A stretch of 64,000 nucleotides of DNA from Eublepharis macularius. Lineage: Eukaryota; Chordata; Lepidosauria; Squamata; Eublepharidae. The stretch covers positions 123,291,464-123,355,463 of the forward strand of contig NC_072796.1 in assembly GCF_028583425.1 (NCBI RefSeq). Reading direction: 5' to 3'. The translations under genes and the position numbers were made by a program. This document shows, piece after piece, positions 45,160-57,587 of the stretch. The stretch's first letter is position 1, and every line of letters begins with the position of its first letter. The notes under the pieces were generated by a model that was not told where the DNA came from, searched no databases, and saw only the letters and a program-made list of their open reading frames with translations.

Positions 45160-46189
45160 AAAGACATATACAGTAGGACAACAACAAAAAACCATTGCAA
45201 GCAGTTTCACTTGTGGAATTGATTTTTCTCTCCTCCCCTGTCTTCTCTGTGCCAACTAAAAAACATTTCCTGAGAGTTGGTGGCCATCCCCGGAACAATA
45301 TGGAATGAAGCACAGGAGACTGCAGCTCAAGTGGGAGATCCGCTGATTTTTTCATGGAATCCAATAGATTAAATATGTAATCTTGTTGTTGTGGGAATAA
45401 ATACTGCAATGCTAAAAGGTTAGCATGTGTATTTTCATAGCTATTGATTTAAAATTCAAAAGCCTTTAAATTGGTTCAGAGCTGGGAAGGAAATCTTGTT
45501 CTTGGCTCCATTATGTCAAGGGGACTAGCCAACAGATGTTTACTCCAACTACTGTAGCATCTGACTTTATGTTCCTTATAGAAAAGAATAAAGTTTTCTC
45601 CAGTTCCACCACGTATGTAAAGAAAACCTGAAATGTAACGAAAACCTGCATAACCAGTTTCTTGGAGATTTCGGTGGAAACTGATATGTACATTTGTATT
45701 CTAAGTAATGATGGTGTCATCAAAATATTCTTAAAACATTACGTGTTCATTCTTAATCCATCAGTCCATTCTTAATCCATCCATTACTCATGTGTATTTT
45801 CTTTTTGCAATGAACTTTGTGAACTATTGACTTTTTATCAGTAAGATTTTAAGAGACCCACAAGAAATTCTGGCATTTTGTCAGTAAACCCAAAAGACAA
45901 GTCGGTGCCTTCAATAAACATCAAAATGTCAGCCTCCATTTCCATCATTTACCAGGAAGGGATATTTAACATTAAAATAGCATAAAAGGTTTTTGTTTTT
46001 TTTTTAAAGAAAAGGCTCCATAATACATATGTAAAGAGTAAAGACTGTTTCTCAACAGCAAACAACAACATTCAGAGGGGAGAATTTCTGGGGTGCTCCA
46101 ATCTCCTTGGAGGAGGGCTAGGATAAAAAATGTATGGATTGGATATGATGTCTTTTCTATCAGAAGAGAGGGAAGACCAGGGGAGGAAG

Positions 46190-46607
46190 AGCTTCCTGAC
46201 AATGGAACAGTATTCCTTGGGAGGTGGTTGGCTCTCCTTCTTTGGAGGTTTTAAACTGAGGCTAGATGGCCATCTGACAGCAATGCTGATTCTGTGAACC
46301 TAGGCAGATCATGAGCGGGAGGGCAGGAAGGGTTACATAAGTTCTTGGGTTTTGTGGCCCCTTCTTACATGCCCAGGGTAATGCCAATCGCCTTCTAGGG
46401 ATCAGGCAGCAATTTTCCCCAGGCCAGTTCAGCTAGGGATCATGACTGTTTTGCCATCTTCTGGGTATGGGTCAGGGGGGTCACTGGGTGTGTGTATGAG
46501 AGGGGGAGGTAATTGGGAATTTCCTGCATTGTGCAGAAGGTTGAACTAGATGACCCTGGAGGTACCTTCCAACCCTATGATTCTATGATTCTATTCGATG
46601 ATTCCAT
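46190..46607 (+). mobile_element. CR1 LINE 3' end
   Basis: gaggctagatggccatctga… gttgaactagatgaccctgg and the diagnostic attctatgattct tail. Confidence 0.85.
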
Positions 46608-47982
46608 GATCAGTAAAATCTCCTTAGTAGGCAAGTGAAATCTAGGCTGAGCTTCTCTGTTACAGGCATTTAGCCTGGGTATGACCAGAGATGAGAAGCA
46701 AAGGGCAAGAGCCAAGTCCTTCACTGCAGCTTTTAGCCTCTGGTTCACAGTCTGCAGCCCTGAAATAAACTGGATCATTGGATCCAAGATCAGACAGGAT
46801 TTGGAGCATTGTCTCCAGTTGTTTGTTAGTTTGCTTTAATTTTGTTCATATAAATTATATTTTTGGATTTTATACGCTGCTTGAAGTCCCCACTGAGGAG
46901 ATAAAGAGGGTTAAACAAACATACAAACACATTCAACGAAGAACATTGTAGTCCAAGAAAATTAATATATCCTATTATACCAATTCATATAACCAGAAAC
47001 AATGTTCATGAACTGCCTATATCTACCTTAAGGAGTAAAGAAGCAAAAGCAACATAACTATTTCCTTCCACTTCTGCAGACATGGGATATTATGCTATTG
47101 GCACTGTAATAGAACTTGAGAGAATATTGTGCTAAAGCCCAGCATGGGATATTTTATTTCCTCTCCAGCAGCTGAGTTTTCCTGACAGAAGAGCAATTAG
47201 AAATCGGTTGGTGGATCCTTTCTTTGATTGAATAGAAAGGGACAGATCTGGTCCCTGGGAAATACATTCTTGTTTTTCAGGACAGGGTTCTACCTATCAA
47301 ATTGCCTTGGTGTAATTTTGCTACTATTTTGTTGCAAAGGCAATTTGCAGTTCAAGTAAGCAGAACAAAAAGCGGCGTCTCAGAATCATCCGTCACACAA
47401 TGAGAACCACTCTCTGAAAGCTACAAGAAGTAACTTTTGCCAAGATTTCATTAAATATGAACCAGGCATTGGTGGTTACGCCCTGGAACACCCAGTGAAC
47501 AATTTCACAGTGTGAGGAACTTATATTAACAATGTAGTTCATTTTGTAAGCCCTTACTGGGAAGTTTGAAAATGGGAAGGAACCAATGTCGCCAGTCTAA
47601 TCTAGCAGTAATTATTCACAAATGTAGGGGTAGTGGTGATGCAAGACAAATTATTCTTAACATATTCCGTGCCGTATACTTTAACGCTCTATTTTAAACG
47701 CATGCTGATTTCTTTTGATGGTCATAAGCAACCCAGTTTAAGACTGGACAATGCAGGATGCGATTCACACATATCTTCCACTTCTGCAAACATGGGATAT
47801 TTTGCTATTAGTTCAAGCCCTCAAGTCTTGGTGGCTGATGTGGCTAACTTCAGGGCCATGCCTATTCCCTACCAGGGTAATTTAAAAAGAGAACTAAATG
47901 TGCCTATAGGAATAACAGTTTCAAAAAACAAGAAGGAAGTACAGAGTTCCTGAGCCTTGACTGCAGGCATGCATCCAGATAA
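46608..47982. other. Unassigned sequence
   Basis: No gene seen. 46855-46925 resembles an old LINE end in reverse. Confidence 0.35.
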
Positions 47983-48147
47983 GGGCTGTTTTACCTGCCT
48001 GCAGAACATCGCGCAAAAGACCCAGAAGACAGCATCTTCTCGCACGAAATCGCTCCAGGAAGAAGCTGTTATCCGGTAGTTTTGCACAATTTCACACGAT
48101 GTTTCGCACCATGTTCCGCAGGCAGGTAAGACGTGTGGAAATGGCCC
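47983..48147. mobile_element. Palindromic MITE, GGGCCATTTCCACACG type
   Basis: Arms share tacctgcctgc(a/g)gaacat and its complement; the right terminus reads cgtgtggaaatggccc, the left one is shorter (gggctgttttacctgcctgc). Non-coding. Confidence 0.7.
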
Positions 48148-50994
48148 AGGTCTAGAATTTTATCCCGAGGAAGTCTGCATGCTCAATCTGGCGGACCAAC
48201 TCCATCATTAGGGTTCCCAGGTTCCCACTGAGGGTGGAGGATCCCCCACCTTCAGCTCCTGTTTCATGCTGCCACTCCTGCAGATGGCGGCAGAAAAATT
48301 GTTTTTTAAAAAGCCATTGGTGATGGAGGGATGTCACGTCCAAGGAAAACCAGGTTTTCCCCAAAAGCAATATCACATGGTCACTGACAGCACCCCACCA
48401 TGTCTGTGCCCCATCAGACTCTGGCTGAATCCACACTTCCTTTGTGTTTCCGTGTCTTTTTCGCAAGTGGTGCACTGTTCATGCAAATACTCATACGCTT
48501 TCCCATTCCGCGTGTTCCCCGCCATCACCGCGCCACAATTGCGCCTTCCTTCCAGACCACGTGATAGTGGCAGAAATCCGTTTTCTCCCTGCCTTTTTTC
48601 CCCACAGTGCTGAAAGGTTGGTATACTGGTTAACCAACTGTAGTGCGCAGCGATTTGTGCGGGAAAAGAAACGGTCACCGGAGCATGTGCATGTCACACG
48701 GGGACTGTTTCCCTACTGTGTCTCGCCATTTTTAAGAGCGCAAGGAGCCAAGCCGAGCAATCCTGTATTTCCCACAACGATATCTCCAGTAAACGGCAGG
48801 TGCAGAAAACAAATATATTCCTGAAAGCTTAGGACGCAGGTGGGAGATTCTACCATGTGCGAAAGACAGAATGCATCATCTCGTGGTGTCACATGGCTGT
48901 GCTGCGAAGCATGCCAACCACAATCTGAGCCATCATCACAAATATCACACTCTGAGCATCCATGTTGTTAACTACTAAAAGCAGAAAACCACTCTGAGCA
49001 GCAGAATTTCCGGACAATGCCTTTAATGTGACAATCTAATTTCAAATTTGCCCGCCATACCAACCAGCCAATTGTTAGCAAGTGGTCTGTGACAAGCAAA
49101 AAATAAGCCAATCAAAGATGAGGGGGAGGGTACATTTCTTAAAAGTCGGAATATCGGTATACAGGAAAATTGACCTTTTTTTAAAAAAAAAAGGGAAGTG
49201 ACGTGCGTTGTCAATTCTGATGGAGGAGGATGGAACTGCCCACTGTAACGCTTTACTCAGTGGCGTGTGGAGAAATGATTGCACCATGAAGACGCACTGG
49301 AAGGGTGAATGTGATGATGCAAAGCATGGTAACGGAATGAACCCAATTGCCACAACTGTGCAAGATAAGTGGATGGTGAGTGAGTGTGGATTCTGCCTCT
49401 TATTGGTCGCTAGGCCATGCCTGGCAACCTTATCTATCATGCAAAAGTACCTTAGAACAAGGAAATTTTCCTCATTTTTCCAGTGCACGCAACATATTCT
49501 ATACATGGAATTATTGATTGCAACTTGCAAATACAATGTTGGTATAAAACTCTTCTTTATTTTCAACTATGCAGAAACTACTGAATGATGGAAGCTGGAA
49601 TTTCCTGATATGTGTTGTTCAGAACTGAAACGTTTTATGAGGGAGAAACTGTTTGTTGATTTAGTACTATCCATGTTCCCCAGTAAGCCTCTGTTTGTCT
49701 TCCTGTCTTCTTATTTTCAGTATTTGACTTCCTGTCTTGCCTGTTATGATTGTTATAAATCTATTTTCCATCTGGACCATCCTTATAATAACTGGATCTA
49801 TAAATGGATCTGTGCTTTAATCCTGCTTTCGATCTGAAAAAATAAAAATGCGGACAAGAAAGCGGAGAACAGTGACTCAGTGCGCAGCAGGTGAGTCTCG
49901 TCTAACTGAGGCAATTCGGTATTTCATAAAAGGCATTTGTAGTAGAATTCTATCAACAAACAGCAGCAAAACATAGGCTTGCCTGGCTCTAACCGCACCC
50001 TTAAAAATAACTTTTATGAGCCAGGACTAGGGACAATGACGCATCTTGCACAGTTTTGTACAAGCGGGTCACACCATTTATGGGAAGATCCTATCTAAAA
50101 GAGTGCACTATTCAGTTTTCTGCGAGTTGCATGGAGCAATTTGTTAAACAGGTAGAACATGAAATCAGAAAGATAGAAGTGATGCTGGAAGAAATCCCAA
50201 GGCACTGGAGGAGATACTTTGACACTGGTTCAACACTCATGGTTTCCACTAAGACTCTGGTAAATATAAATTAATTAAGGGTCTTCACATTTCTACCTTC
50301 TCCACAACAGTTTTTGGGAGCTTCATAGTTGAGAGTTGAGTCCCACTAAAATGGTCCTGATATTGGCCTTAAGACGTATTTGGATTTGTTCATTTTAAAA
50401 AGACCAGTGCTGCCTTTCTCCCCAAATGGGATCCAAGATGGTTTCCAAACCACTGATAGCAACAATACAATAAAATCCATACATGCATTAAATGGAAAGC
50501 CGAAGAGCAGCTTAAAATCAGGCCAGAAGCCAGACACCACCACCAAGTTACTTTGGGATAGGAAACAAAACCAAAGAAAGTGGTACCGGTGTAGAGTTAC
50601 CTCTCTAGACCTAGTATAGACATGGCCACAGAGTTGGTAAGTGACACACTTACCCCATAAATATTTATACATTCTGGTGTAACTAAAACAGAAACAATTC
50701 ATATGACATATTACATCCTCAACCTAGTGTAGCTGCCAATCTAAGGGTCAGTTTCTAAATAAATTACCCACAAGAAAACTCTGCTCATATTTTCATCCCA
50801 GATTACAGAAGGTTGCTTACGTGTAGAGTAATTCTTTGGTCAACCCCTGCCAATAAAATTTTGAGAGTCTGCTGCTCAGAAAAGACATTTTTTATCGATC
50901 AACACAAGTTCCAATAAATCCAGGCGAATTTGTACATAAACTGCAGTGAAATAACACATGTGGCAACGATTCAATCAAATTATCAGAGCAGGGA
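48148..50994. other. Unassigned, partly CpG-bearing sequence
   Basis: 48400-48760 is richer in CpG than its surroundings. 49075-49588 is open on both strands (163 codons minus, 126 plus) but neither frame resembles a known protein and neither has exon-like conservation I can judge. Possibly one or more unclassified transposons. Confidence 0.35.
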
Positions 50995-51662
50995 TAAAAT
51001 CTACAATTGAATAGAATGTTATTGTAGCGTCCTCTCATTTGGTTTACTATAATGCATTCTATATGAGGCTGCCTTTGAAAACAGTTCAGAAACTCCAGTT
51101 GGTCCGAAATGCGATGTCCAGGCTACTCTCAGGAGTTGGTTGCAGGGACTGGATTACCCTTGCGGTGAAAGATCTGCACTGGTTACCCATCTGTTTACAG
51201 GCACAATTCAAAGTTTTGGTTCTTAAGGCTGTGAACTGCTTGGGGCCGGGGGTGAAGGACTATCTCCTCCCATACTATCCAGCCTGCCAGTTGAGAGCTG
51301 TCTCTCAAGCTCTGCTCTCTGTGCCCCCACCTTCAGAGACAAGGTGAGTGGTGACAAAAGGCAGGGCATTTTCTGTGGTGGCACTTTTCCTCTAGAATAC
51401 TTTCCCCTTTGAGGTTCACCTGGTGCCTACTTTACTTTATGTGCCAGGCCAAAACACATCTTTTTACCCAGGCAGCCCTGGGTCAATAATTTCGGGGGGG
51501 TTATCTTATCAGCTTTTTAATTTTCTGCTTCTCTTTTATGGATAGTTTTTATATCTAATGGGTTGTGTTTCAATGGCTTGTTTTTATATTGCAGCATTTT
51601 AAATTGTAAACCTCAAGCAGAATTCTGAAGAGGCAGCACAGAAATATCCAAATAAATAAATG
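50995..51662 (+). mobile_element. L2-like LINE, 3' part
   Basis: YYNAFYMRLPLK, LVRNAMSRLLSGV and KDLHWLPICLQAQFK in one frame (51039-51347), then a frame-broken 3' region and an aaataaataaat end. Confidence 0.85.
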
Positions 51663-51734
51663 CAGATTCCATTTGTGGGAACTCTTTTTGTCAGGCCAGT
51701 TTTACCACTGAGGTGATGAAGCCATCAGAAATCC

Positions 51735-52137
51735 AAATGAAGCATTCATGACAGGACCAGGCTCTGTCTGAACATCTCTAGTAAAGGAGAGCCCATAATT
51801 CCCTTACTGTTCTTAATCTTAGGAAGTTCTTTCTACTATTCATCTGAAATCTACTCACTCATAACCTAAGCCCATTAGATCTAACCTGGCCTTCTGGAGA
51901 ATCAGAGAAAAAAGTCTTGTCATCTTCTATGTGGCAGCCCTTCTCCTTGGCAGGCTAAATTTACCTCAGTACATCAATCTCTTTAGTTTTCAGACCCCTA
52001 AGCATCTTCACTAGACTCTCCCAAACCCATTGCAATTTGTCTACATCCGTCTTAAAATGGGGTGCTCAGAACTGGACATAGTATTCCAGATGAGGTATGA
52101 CTAATACAGAATAGAGTGGAACTATTATTTCTCATCA
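51735..52137 (-). mobile_element. CR1-type LINE remnant, minus
   Basis: ctcagaactggacatagtat and ttccagatgaggtatgacta are the usual antisense CR1 strings of amniotes; upstream part is worn. Confidence 0.65.
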
Positions 52138-52141
52138 TGAC

Positions 52142-52375
52142 TAGAGATGGGCACGAACAGAAAAAAAACGAACATGATGTTCATTGTTCGTTACCATCCA
52201 CGAACAGGGACTCATGAACAACCACAAACATGGCCCTGTTCACGAACATGTTCATGGTTGGCTGTTCGTGGGGGCCAGCAGGCTCTCCTCCAGCCATCAT
52301 CCAAGTCAAGATCCCTAGCACACCACTCCCAGAAACCTGACCTGAGCAGGCACTAGGAAAGGTACCAATAATACT
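52142..52375. mobile_element. Fragment of the GAACA-rich hAT element
   Basis: Starts TAGAGATGGGCACGAACAG like the complete copy at 26599 and continues through the same motif cluster and a segment shared with its right half, then ends without a matching terminus. Confidence 0.7.
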
Positions 52376-53758
52376 ACTACATATTCTTCTTGGCCTACTT
52401 TAGTTATTACAGACATTCTGCATTACCTGCAAGGAGATGCAGTGCAGCTCATTTGCGTGGCATCACTGCATTTCCCAAGAACAAGAAACATACCATTAAG
52501 GTAACATGTAAAGGGTGTCAACTTCACTAATTTCATTTGGACCAGCCAAAAAAAGTCATCACTGATTGGAAACACAAGGCCACATGAATCGCACTCAGGT
52601 CTATATACAATATGATGACCAGAGACAAAGTAAGTCCATGTAGATGCAAGGAATCGAAAATTCTACATTACAAAATGCTAATCTTAGCTTTGGCTTGGAC
52701 AGTGACCACTCAGAGCTATGGCCGACTGTTGAATCTAAGGAGTGGAGTTTGCATGGTTGGCAGGCATGACCTCTCACCCTTAAAAGGCAAATGGTTGCTC
52801 CGAGAACTCCCTTGATGTGGTTGACCTTGACCTACACTGGAGGCGGAATTCAATTTTGCGGAGCAGACTTGGGGGCAAATAACCCTTAGTGGAAGGGTGC
52901 TTACAGAATGTTCCGTTCCAATCTATGTATCTAGAAATTGGCCTTGGTAACATGATGGCGCAAGCCTCCGAAGGAACAAATCTCAAAGGGGAAAAAATTA
53001 GTATGTTTGCTGAATGCCCACTTGATCTTGGCCTTGGTTTGCATCCTATAATGAAAGCACTGTTGAAGTGGGCGAGTGTCTCTTTGCAATGTGATTCAAA
53101 GAGCCTCCATCCACTCAGACAGCTTAAATAGCTTGTACAAACATGTGGCTTGACATTAAAGACTCAATATTCATGAATTTATCTGATAAGCGATACCAGT
53201 ATCGACATTTCTTCAATTATAGGCCAATGGTTCCAAAGGAAGCAGCAGTGTTCTTTTTCTAAATAAGTCAAGAACATTGGAACTCATACAAGATAAGCTT
53301 TGATCAGAAAGCTTTGGTAACTGACAGAGGTTTTTAAAAAACCCTCTTTCATCTCTGGTTAATTTTTGCTTAGGATGCCACAATTTGGTTACTCAATTAT
53401 GGGAGAGAGCTGTTTTTACAAGTACATTTGTAATCTGCCCTTAATCTTTCTGTTTATGGACATTAGGTCAGCCCCAGCAGGACAGCATGAGAATGAGCTC
53501 ATTGAGAATTATACTGGGGACAAAACTGCCCCTGAGCGCTCCCTGTATACTACATGAAGTTGTTTTGTGACCAGTTTTTGTAAATGGAAAGTTTAATTAA
53601 CCACAGTGCAATTGTGGCTGCTGTTATACGCACAGACTGTACAGGCTGGGGTATCACAAATTTGTGAAGCAGAGGCTGCTCTATTAAAAAAAATACTTTA
53701 AAAGACAATAAGCAGTAACACCTAGACAATTTAGCTGTTAGAACTCTAGCTCTGATGA
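52376..53758. other. Unassigned sequence
   Basis: No gene or named repeat recognised. Confidence 0.35.
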
Positions 53759-53766
53759 GCGACCAG

Positions 53767-54000
53767 TAGGGTTGCCAGCTTCCAGGTAGTGGCTGGAGAT
53801 CTTCCGGAATTACAACTGGTCTCCAGGCTACAGAGATCAGTTCACCTGGAGAAAATGGCTACTTTGGGGGGGGGGGTGGACTCTATGGAATTATGCCATG
53901 CCAAGGTCCTTTCCCTCCCCAAACCCCACTTTCTCCAGGTTTCTCCAGGTTTCACCACCCAGATCTCCAGGTATTTCCAAACTTGGAGCTGAGAACCCTA
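53767..54000. mobile_element. hAT-type MITE, TAGGGTTGCC family
   Basis: 234 bp, ends TAGGGTTGCCAG and gagaaccctA, with a perfect 8-bp duplication gcgaccag at 53759-53766 and 54001-54008. Interior has the ctggagatc/ttgtaattcc-like motifs of the family. Confidence 0.85.
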
Positions 54001-54009
54001 GCGACCAGT

Positions 54010-54070
54010 ATCATAAAAACGTAAGATGATCCTTGCTGGATCAGACCAGTAGTCCATCTAGTAAAGCATC
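54010..54070 (-). mobile_element. CR1 3'-end fragment, minus
   Basis: ccttgctggatcagaccagt and agtccatctagtaaagcatc are the complement of the end at 4920-4975. Confidence 0.6.
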
Positions 54071-54084
54071 CTGTCTCATGCACT

Positions 54085-54486
54085 GCCGTTCCCCAGTGGG
54101 GGTGGGGAATCCCCTGCTCCCACCCTCCACCTCCCGCCACAACTCACCTGGCCAGTGGGGGGAAGGCGAAGGGACAGGCCTCCATGGCATGGTCCCAGGG
54201 GAGCATGACAACATCACTGGGAGTAATGTCAGTGAACTGCACTGGGAGTGCTCCTGTGCTTTGCACCAGGCCAATTTAGGCCCCAAACGGGCTCGTTAGG
54301 GGCCCAAATCAGCCTGGTGTGAAGTGCATGCATACTCCCAGGCCTGTGTGATGACATCACTTCCTGGAAGTGACATCATTGTACAGGCCTGGGAGCACAC
54401 TCACACTCTGCATGTGTGAAGAAGGAAAGAAAGGTAACTGCCAGGCCCCGTCTCCACCAAGAGGGTAAGGGAACCTGGCAACCCTA
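54085..54486. mobile_element. Right-end fragment of a TAGGGTTGCC-type hAT element
   Basis: Contains the gatgacatcacttcc / gaagtgacatc inverted pair and ends in ggcaaccctag at 54486. The left terminus is not recognisable. Related internal motifs occur at 11955-12220, 6940-7200 and 15660-15880. Confidence 0.5.
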
Positions 54487-55217
54487 GACCAACCAGTTAT
54501 TATGGAGGTCCAACAAGAGGGCATAGAGGCCAAGGCATTTCCCCTGAGGTTGCCTGCTGGCACTGGGATTCAGAGATTTACTGCCTTTGAATATGGGGGT
54601 TCCTTTTGGTCACCATGTTTAGTAGCCACTGATAGACCTATCCTCTGTGTCACCAATGGCCAGTACTGGGAAGAGGGCAAAACTACATATTAAATTTAGT
54701 TCTATTGATCATCGAAAGACTCCCCCTCTTATTTTACAAATATTGCTGCTAGGATTACTTTTCCAAGGAGAAGAACGGGAGAAGGGAGAAGGTCACTTCA
54801 ACCACCACGTTTACATGTGGAGGGTGTGTGCAGGTGGGTTACAGGTACCTGTACCCAGCACAGTAAAGAGGTTTGAGGTAGTGGTTTTCTGTGGGAAAAA
54901 TATCAGGGAAGAAATACCAAAAGATCCCCTCTCCCCAAATAGTCTTCTGCTCCTAGATGCATGTAGAAAAGAAGCCTAAAAACCTTTAAATGCTCATGTA
55001 CTCCCCTGTATGCAAAATGATTATGGAACGAGCACTGTAAAGACCAGTAGAACAAAGGATCACAAAGCGCAAAAATAGAATTAAACCCTCTTCAAACGTA
55101 ATGATTATCTATGAGTGAAAATGTGGTCACTGGACCTGATTTCTACATTCAGTGGAAAGTCAGTGCAGAATTGTATGCAAGTTCTCTTCCATGTGTTTAG
55201 AAACATATAGAAGAAAG

Positions 55218-55543
55218 CAGGGCTTTTTTTCAGCGGGAACGTGGTGGAACGGAGTTCCGGCACCTCTTAAAAATGGTCACATGGCTGGTGGCCCCGCACT
55301 CTGATCTCCAGACAGAGGGGAGTTTAGATTGCCCTCTGTGCCGCTGGCACGAAGGGCACTCTAAACTTCCCTCTGTCTGGAGATCAGGGGGCGGGGCCAC
55401 TGACCATGTGACCATTTTCACCAAGGACAATTTAAACTTTAAAAAACTCCCCCTTGTTCCAGCTGACCCAAAGTGATGTCAGTGTGCGGTCTTGAGTTCT
55501 ATCACTGAGTTCCACCACCTCTTTTCCTAGAAAAAAAGCCCTG
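55218..55543. mobile_element. hAT-type MITE, CAGGGCTTTTTT family
   Basis: Same termini and palindromic centre; perfect 8-bp duplication gaagaaag at 55210-55217 and 55544-55551. Confidence 0.88.
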
Positions 55544-55671
55544 GAAGAAAGTCATGAGTGGTTGCACAGAACCTAAGCATGCACACAGAGTTCTTTGAAA
55601 CTTTGCACTGAGTGGAGCTGGAATCCATGTTCCCACAAGCACTGTGGAAAAACAACACCCACAGTGCAATC

Positions 55672-55749
55672 CTAAACAGAATTATTCCAGCCTAAACCCG
55701 TTGATTTCAGTTGGCTTAGACTGCGGTAACTCTTCTTAGGATTGCACTA
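55672..55749. mobile_element. Short palindromic element, CAGTGCAATCCTAA ends
   Basis: cagtgcaatcctaaacag and ttcttaggattgcact face each other around a short centre. Similar worn pieces at 29090-29180, 14515-14620 and 37880-37960. Confidence 0.65.
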
Positions 55750-56660
55750 CTGATAAACGATTTTCAAGGTTTTGCTATAGGGAGTCTAGAATTATGGGTG
55801 CAATCTTGCCAACAGATGGGGAGTGTTCTGTTTTAAAAATCCTTCTGGTTTGAGCTGGAAAATGAATGGATTAAGGCATTACCATCTTTTGTTTTGGTTT
55901 CTCTCCCTCACTGACGATGTACAGAAAAGCGAGCCACTTTATTAGACCGCTATTCCAAGGAATTTGGTTCATTTGTGCTGTCCTTTAATTTGAGAATTCA
56001 AAGCACAAGAAGTCAACACAGAATCTTCCAGTCCATTGGAGAACAATTGGTTTCAAACGAAAAATAAAGATCTTGCTCTGAATTGGTTAACAGAGTGGAT
56101 ACAGGCAAAATGTATTCATTTTGAATGGGCAGAATTTACAGAACAAATGAAAAACTTTGGTCAACGAACAGATCAGCTGGAGATTGAGAATTGGGTGCTG
56201 TCCTTGGGTGCAGCCAAGAGAGTGCTCCCATGTGTTGCCGGGGCTGATTCTTTGAGAATCTGACTGGTTGCGGTCCTGTTACATTCCTCTCTCCCCTGGC
56301 CCCATCTCTGAACTCCTGAAGCCGATTGGATTTTTGAAAAAGAATCTTTGAAAGAGAATCTCTTTGAAAGGGAATCTCTCCAGCTGAGTGGCGGTTCTTT
56401 GCAAGAAAATCAACTTTGCTCAGTTTGCCTCCACTTGATTTGAGGGTAAGATTACCATTCCCAGGAAAGCTTGTGGGACTAAGCAAGTGCTCCTCACATG
56501 AAATTTGTCTTGTGTGTTTCCACTCGTTGTTTTTTGATGATGGGACTCGGGAATTTTTCCTGAAGCCATATAACCTGGAAAGTCATTCTGTACTGATCTA
56601 TCAATTCCTCTAAGATTTGTATGAGGCAGAAACAGCTCTTGTGTGCTGGGGAGAAACACA
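55750..56660. other. Unassigned sequence before the L1 locus
   Basis: A 75-codon frame at 56036-56263 has no recognisable content. No repeat named. Confidence 0.35.
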
Positions 56661-56832
56661 AGCCATTTCCACACTGCCTTAAAGTAGCAGCAGGCTCCTG
56701 GAACGCTGGCGGCTTCTTCGCGCGATATGAGCTGAAGAAATACCCCGCATCTGTGTTAAAGAAAACCTCCAGCAAAGAAGCCGCCGGCGTTTCGGGAGCC
56801 TACCGCTTTTTTAAGGTAGTATGGAAATGGCC
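56661..56832. mobile_element. Palindromic MITE at the L1 insertion site
   Basis: agccatttccacactgcctt at the left, complement aaggtagtatggaaatggcc at the right, with a partly palindromic, CpG-bearing centre (gccgccggcg). The L1 target duplication begins with its last four bases. Confidence 0.75.
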
Positions 56833-56844
56833 ACAGTCACTTTG
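56829..56844 (+). repeat. L1 target-site duplication, 3' side
   Basis: ggccacagtcactttg, identical to 63055-63070. The first four bases are the last bases of the palindromic element at 56661-56832, or overlap it, so L1 cut at its edge. Confidence 0.92.
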
Positions 56845-57587
56845 TTTTTTTTTGAAAAAATTTTTATTGGGTTAGGATCAAATGTTTACACATTACAGTC
56901 AATATTCCCATTTCCCAATTTCTAACCCCCTCCCTTTCCCCCCCCCCCCATTTTGTTGACTTCCAACAGTTTTCCAACCCTTTATCCCTTTTCCCTTACT
57001 CTTTATATATTCCTCTATCTAACAAATATATATTCTCCCTTTATTCTAAGCAATACTTCTTTAACTATTTTTAATACTCTGTACCCTGACTATGAGTCCC
57101 TTTTTCCATAATGGATAAACAATTTATCCCATTTTTCATTATTTCACTTTCAAATATTTCTATATATCATAAACTATGTAAACCATACATTCATATAAAT
57201 CAGCCAGTTTAACTTATACTCTATATGTTATTCATTCTATCTTCTTCTTTCTATTTTAGTTATATTTGTTTACATTAGTATTTCTATTCCCCTTCAGTCA
57301 TAAGTCTATATATGATATCAATCAATATCATATATATATGATATCAATCAATTTGACTCATATACAACTTCAAATAAACATATTCAGTTTGGTACACTGT
57401 ACGGAATCAAAAAGAAAATATTATTAGTTAATCAATCCTTATAGTTAACCCTTATGATTAATTATTTTCTATCAATATTCTATTTATTATTCTATATATA
57501 TCAATCTAATATCATAACTGCTTAGAAATTCTCTTTTACCTCTTCTCCTCCCCGGTAAAGTCACCCCCCTCTACATTTTATTGTACT
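56845..57587 (-). other. L1 3' UTR with G-rich tract, poly-A signal and tail
   Basis: AT-rich 743-bp stretch after the ORF2 stop. Near its end the sense strand has a polypurine G-rich run (56926-56951), a feature typical of L1 3' UTRs, then AATAAA and an A9 tail abutting the target duplication. Confidence 0.8.

Noticed and set aside
49075-49588. 163-codon minus and 126-codon plus frames as a host gene
   Set aside because: No recognisable domain; both strands open over the same AT-rich span argues for chance.
35800-56800. First exons of COLEC10, the neighbour expected upstream of TNFRSF11B from human synteny
   Set aside because: I looked for its signal peptide and collagen-like start and found nothing convincing; it probably lies beyond the window.
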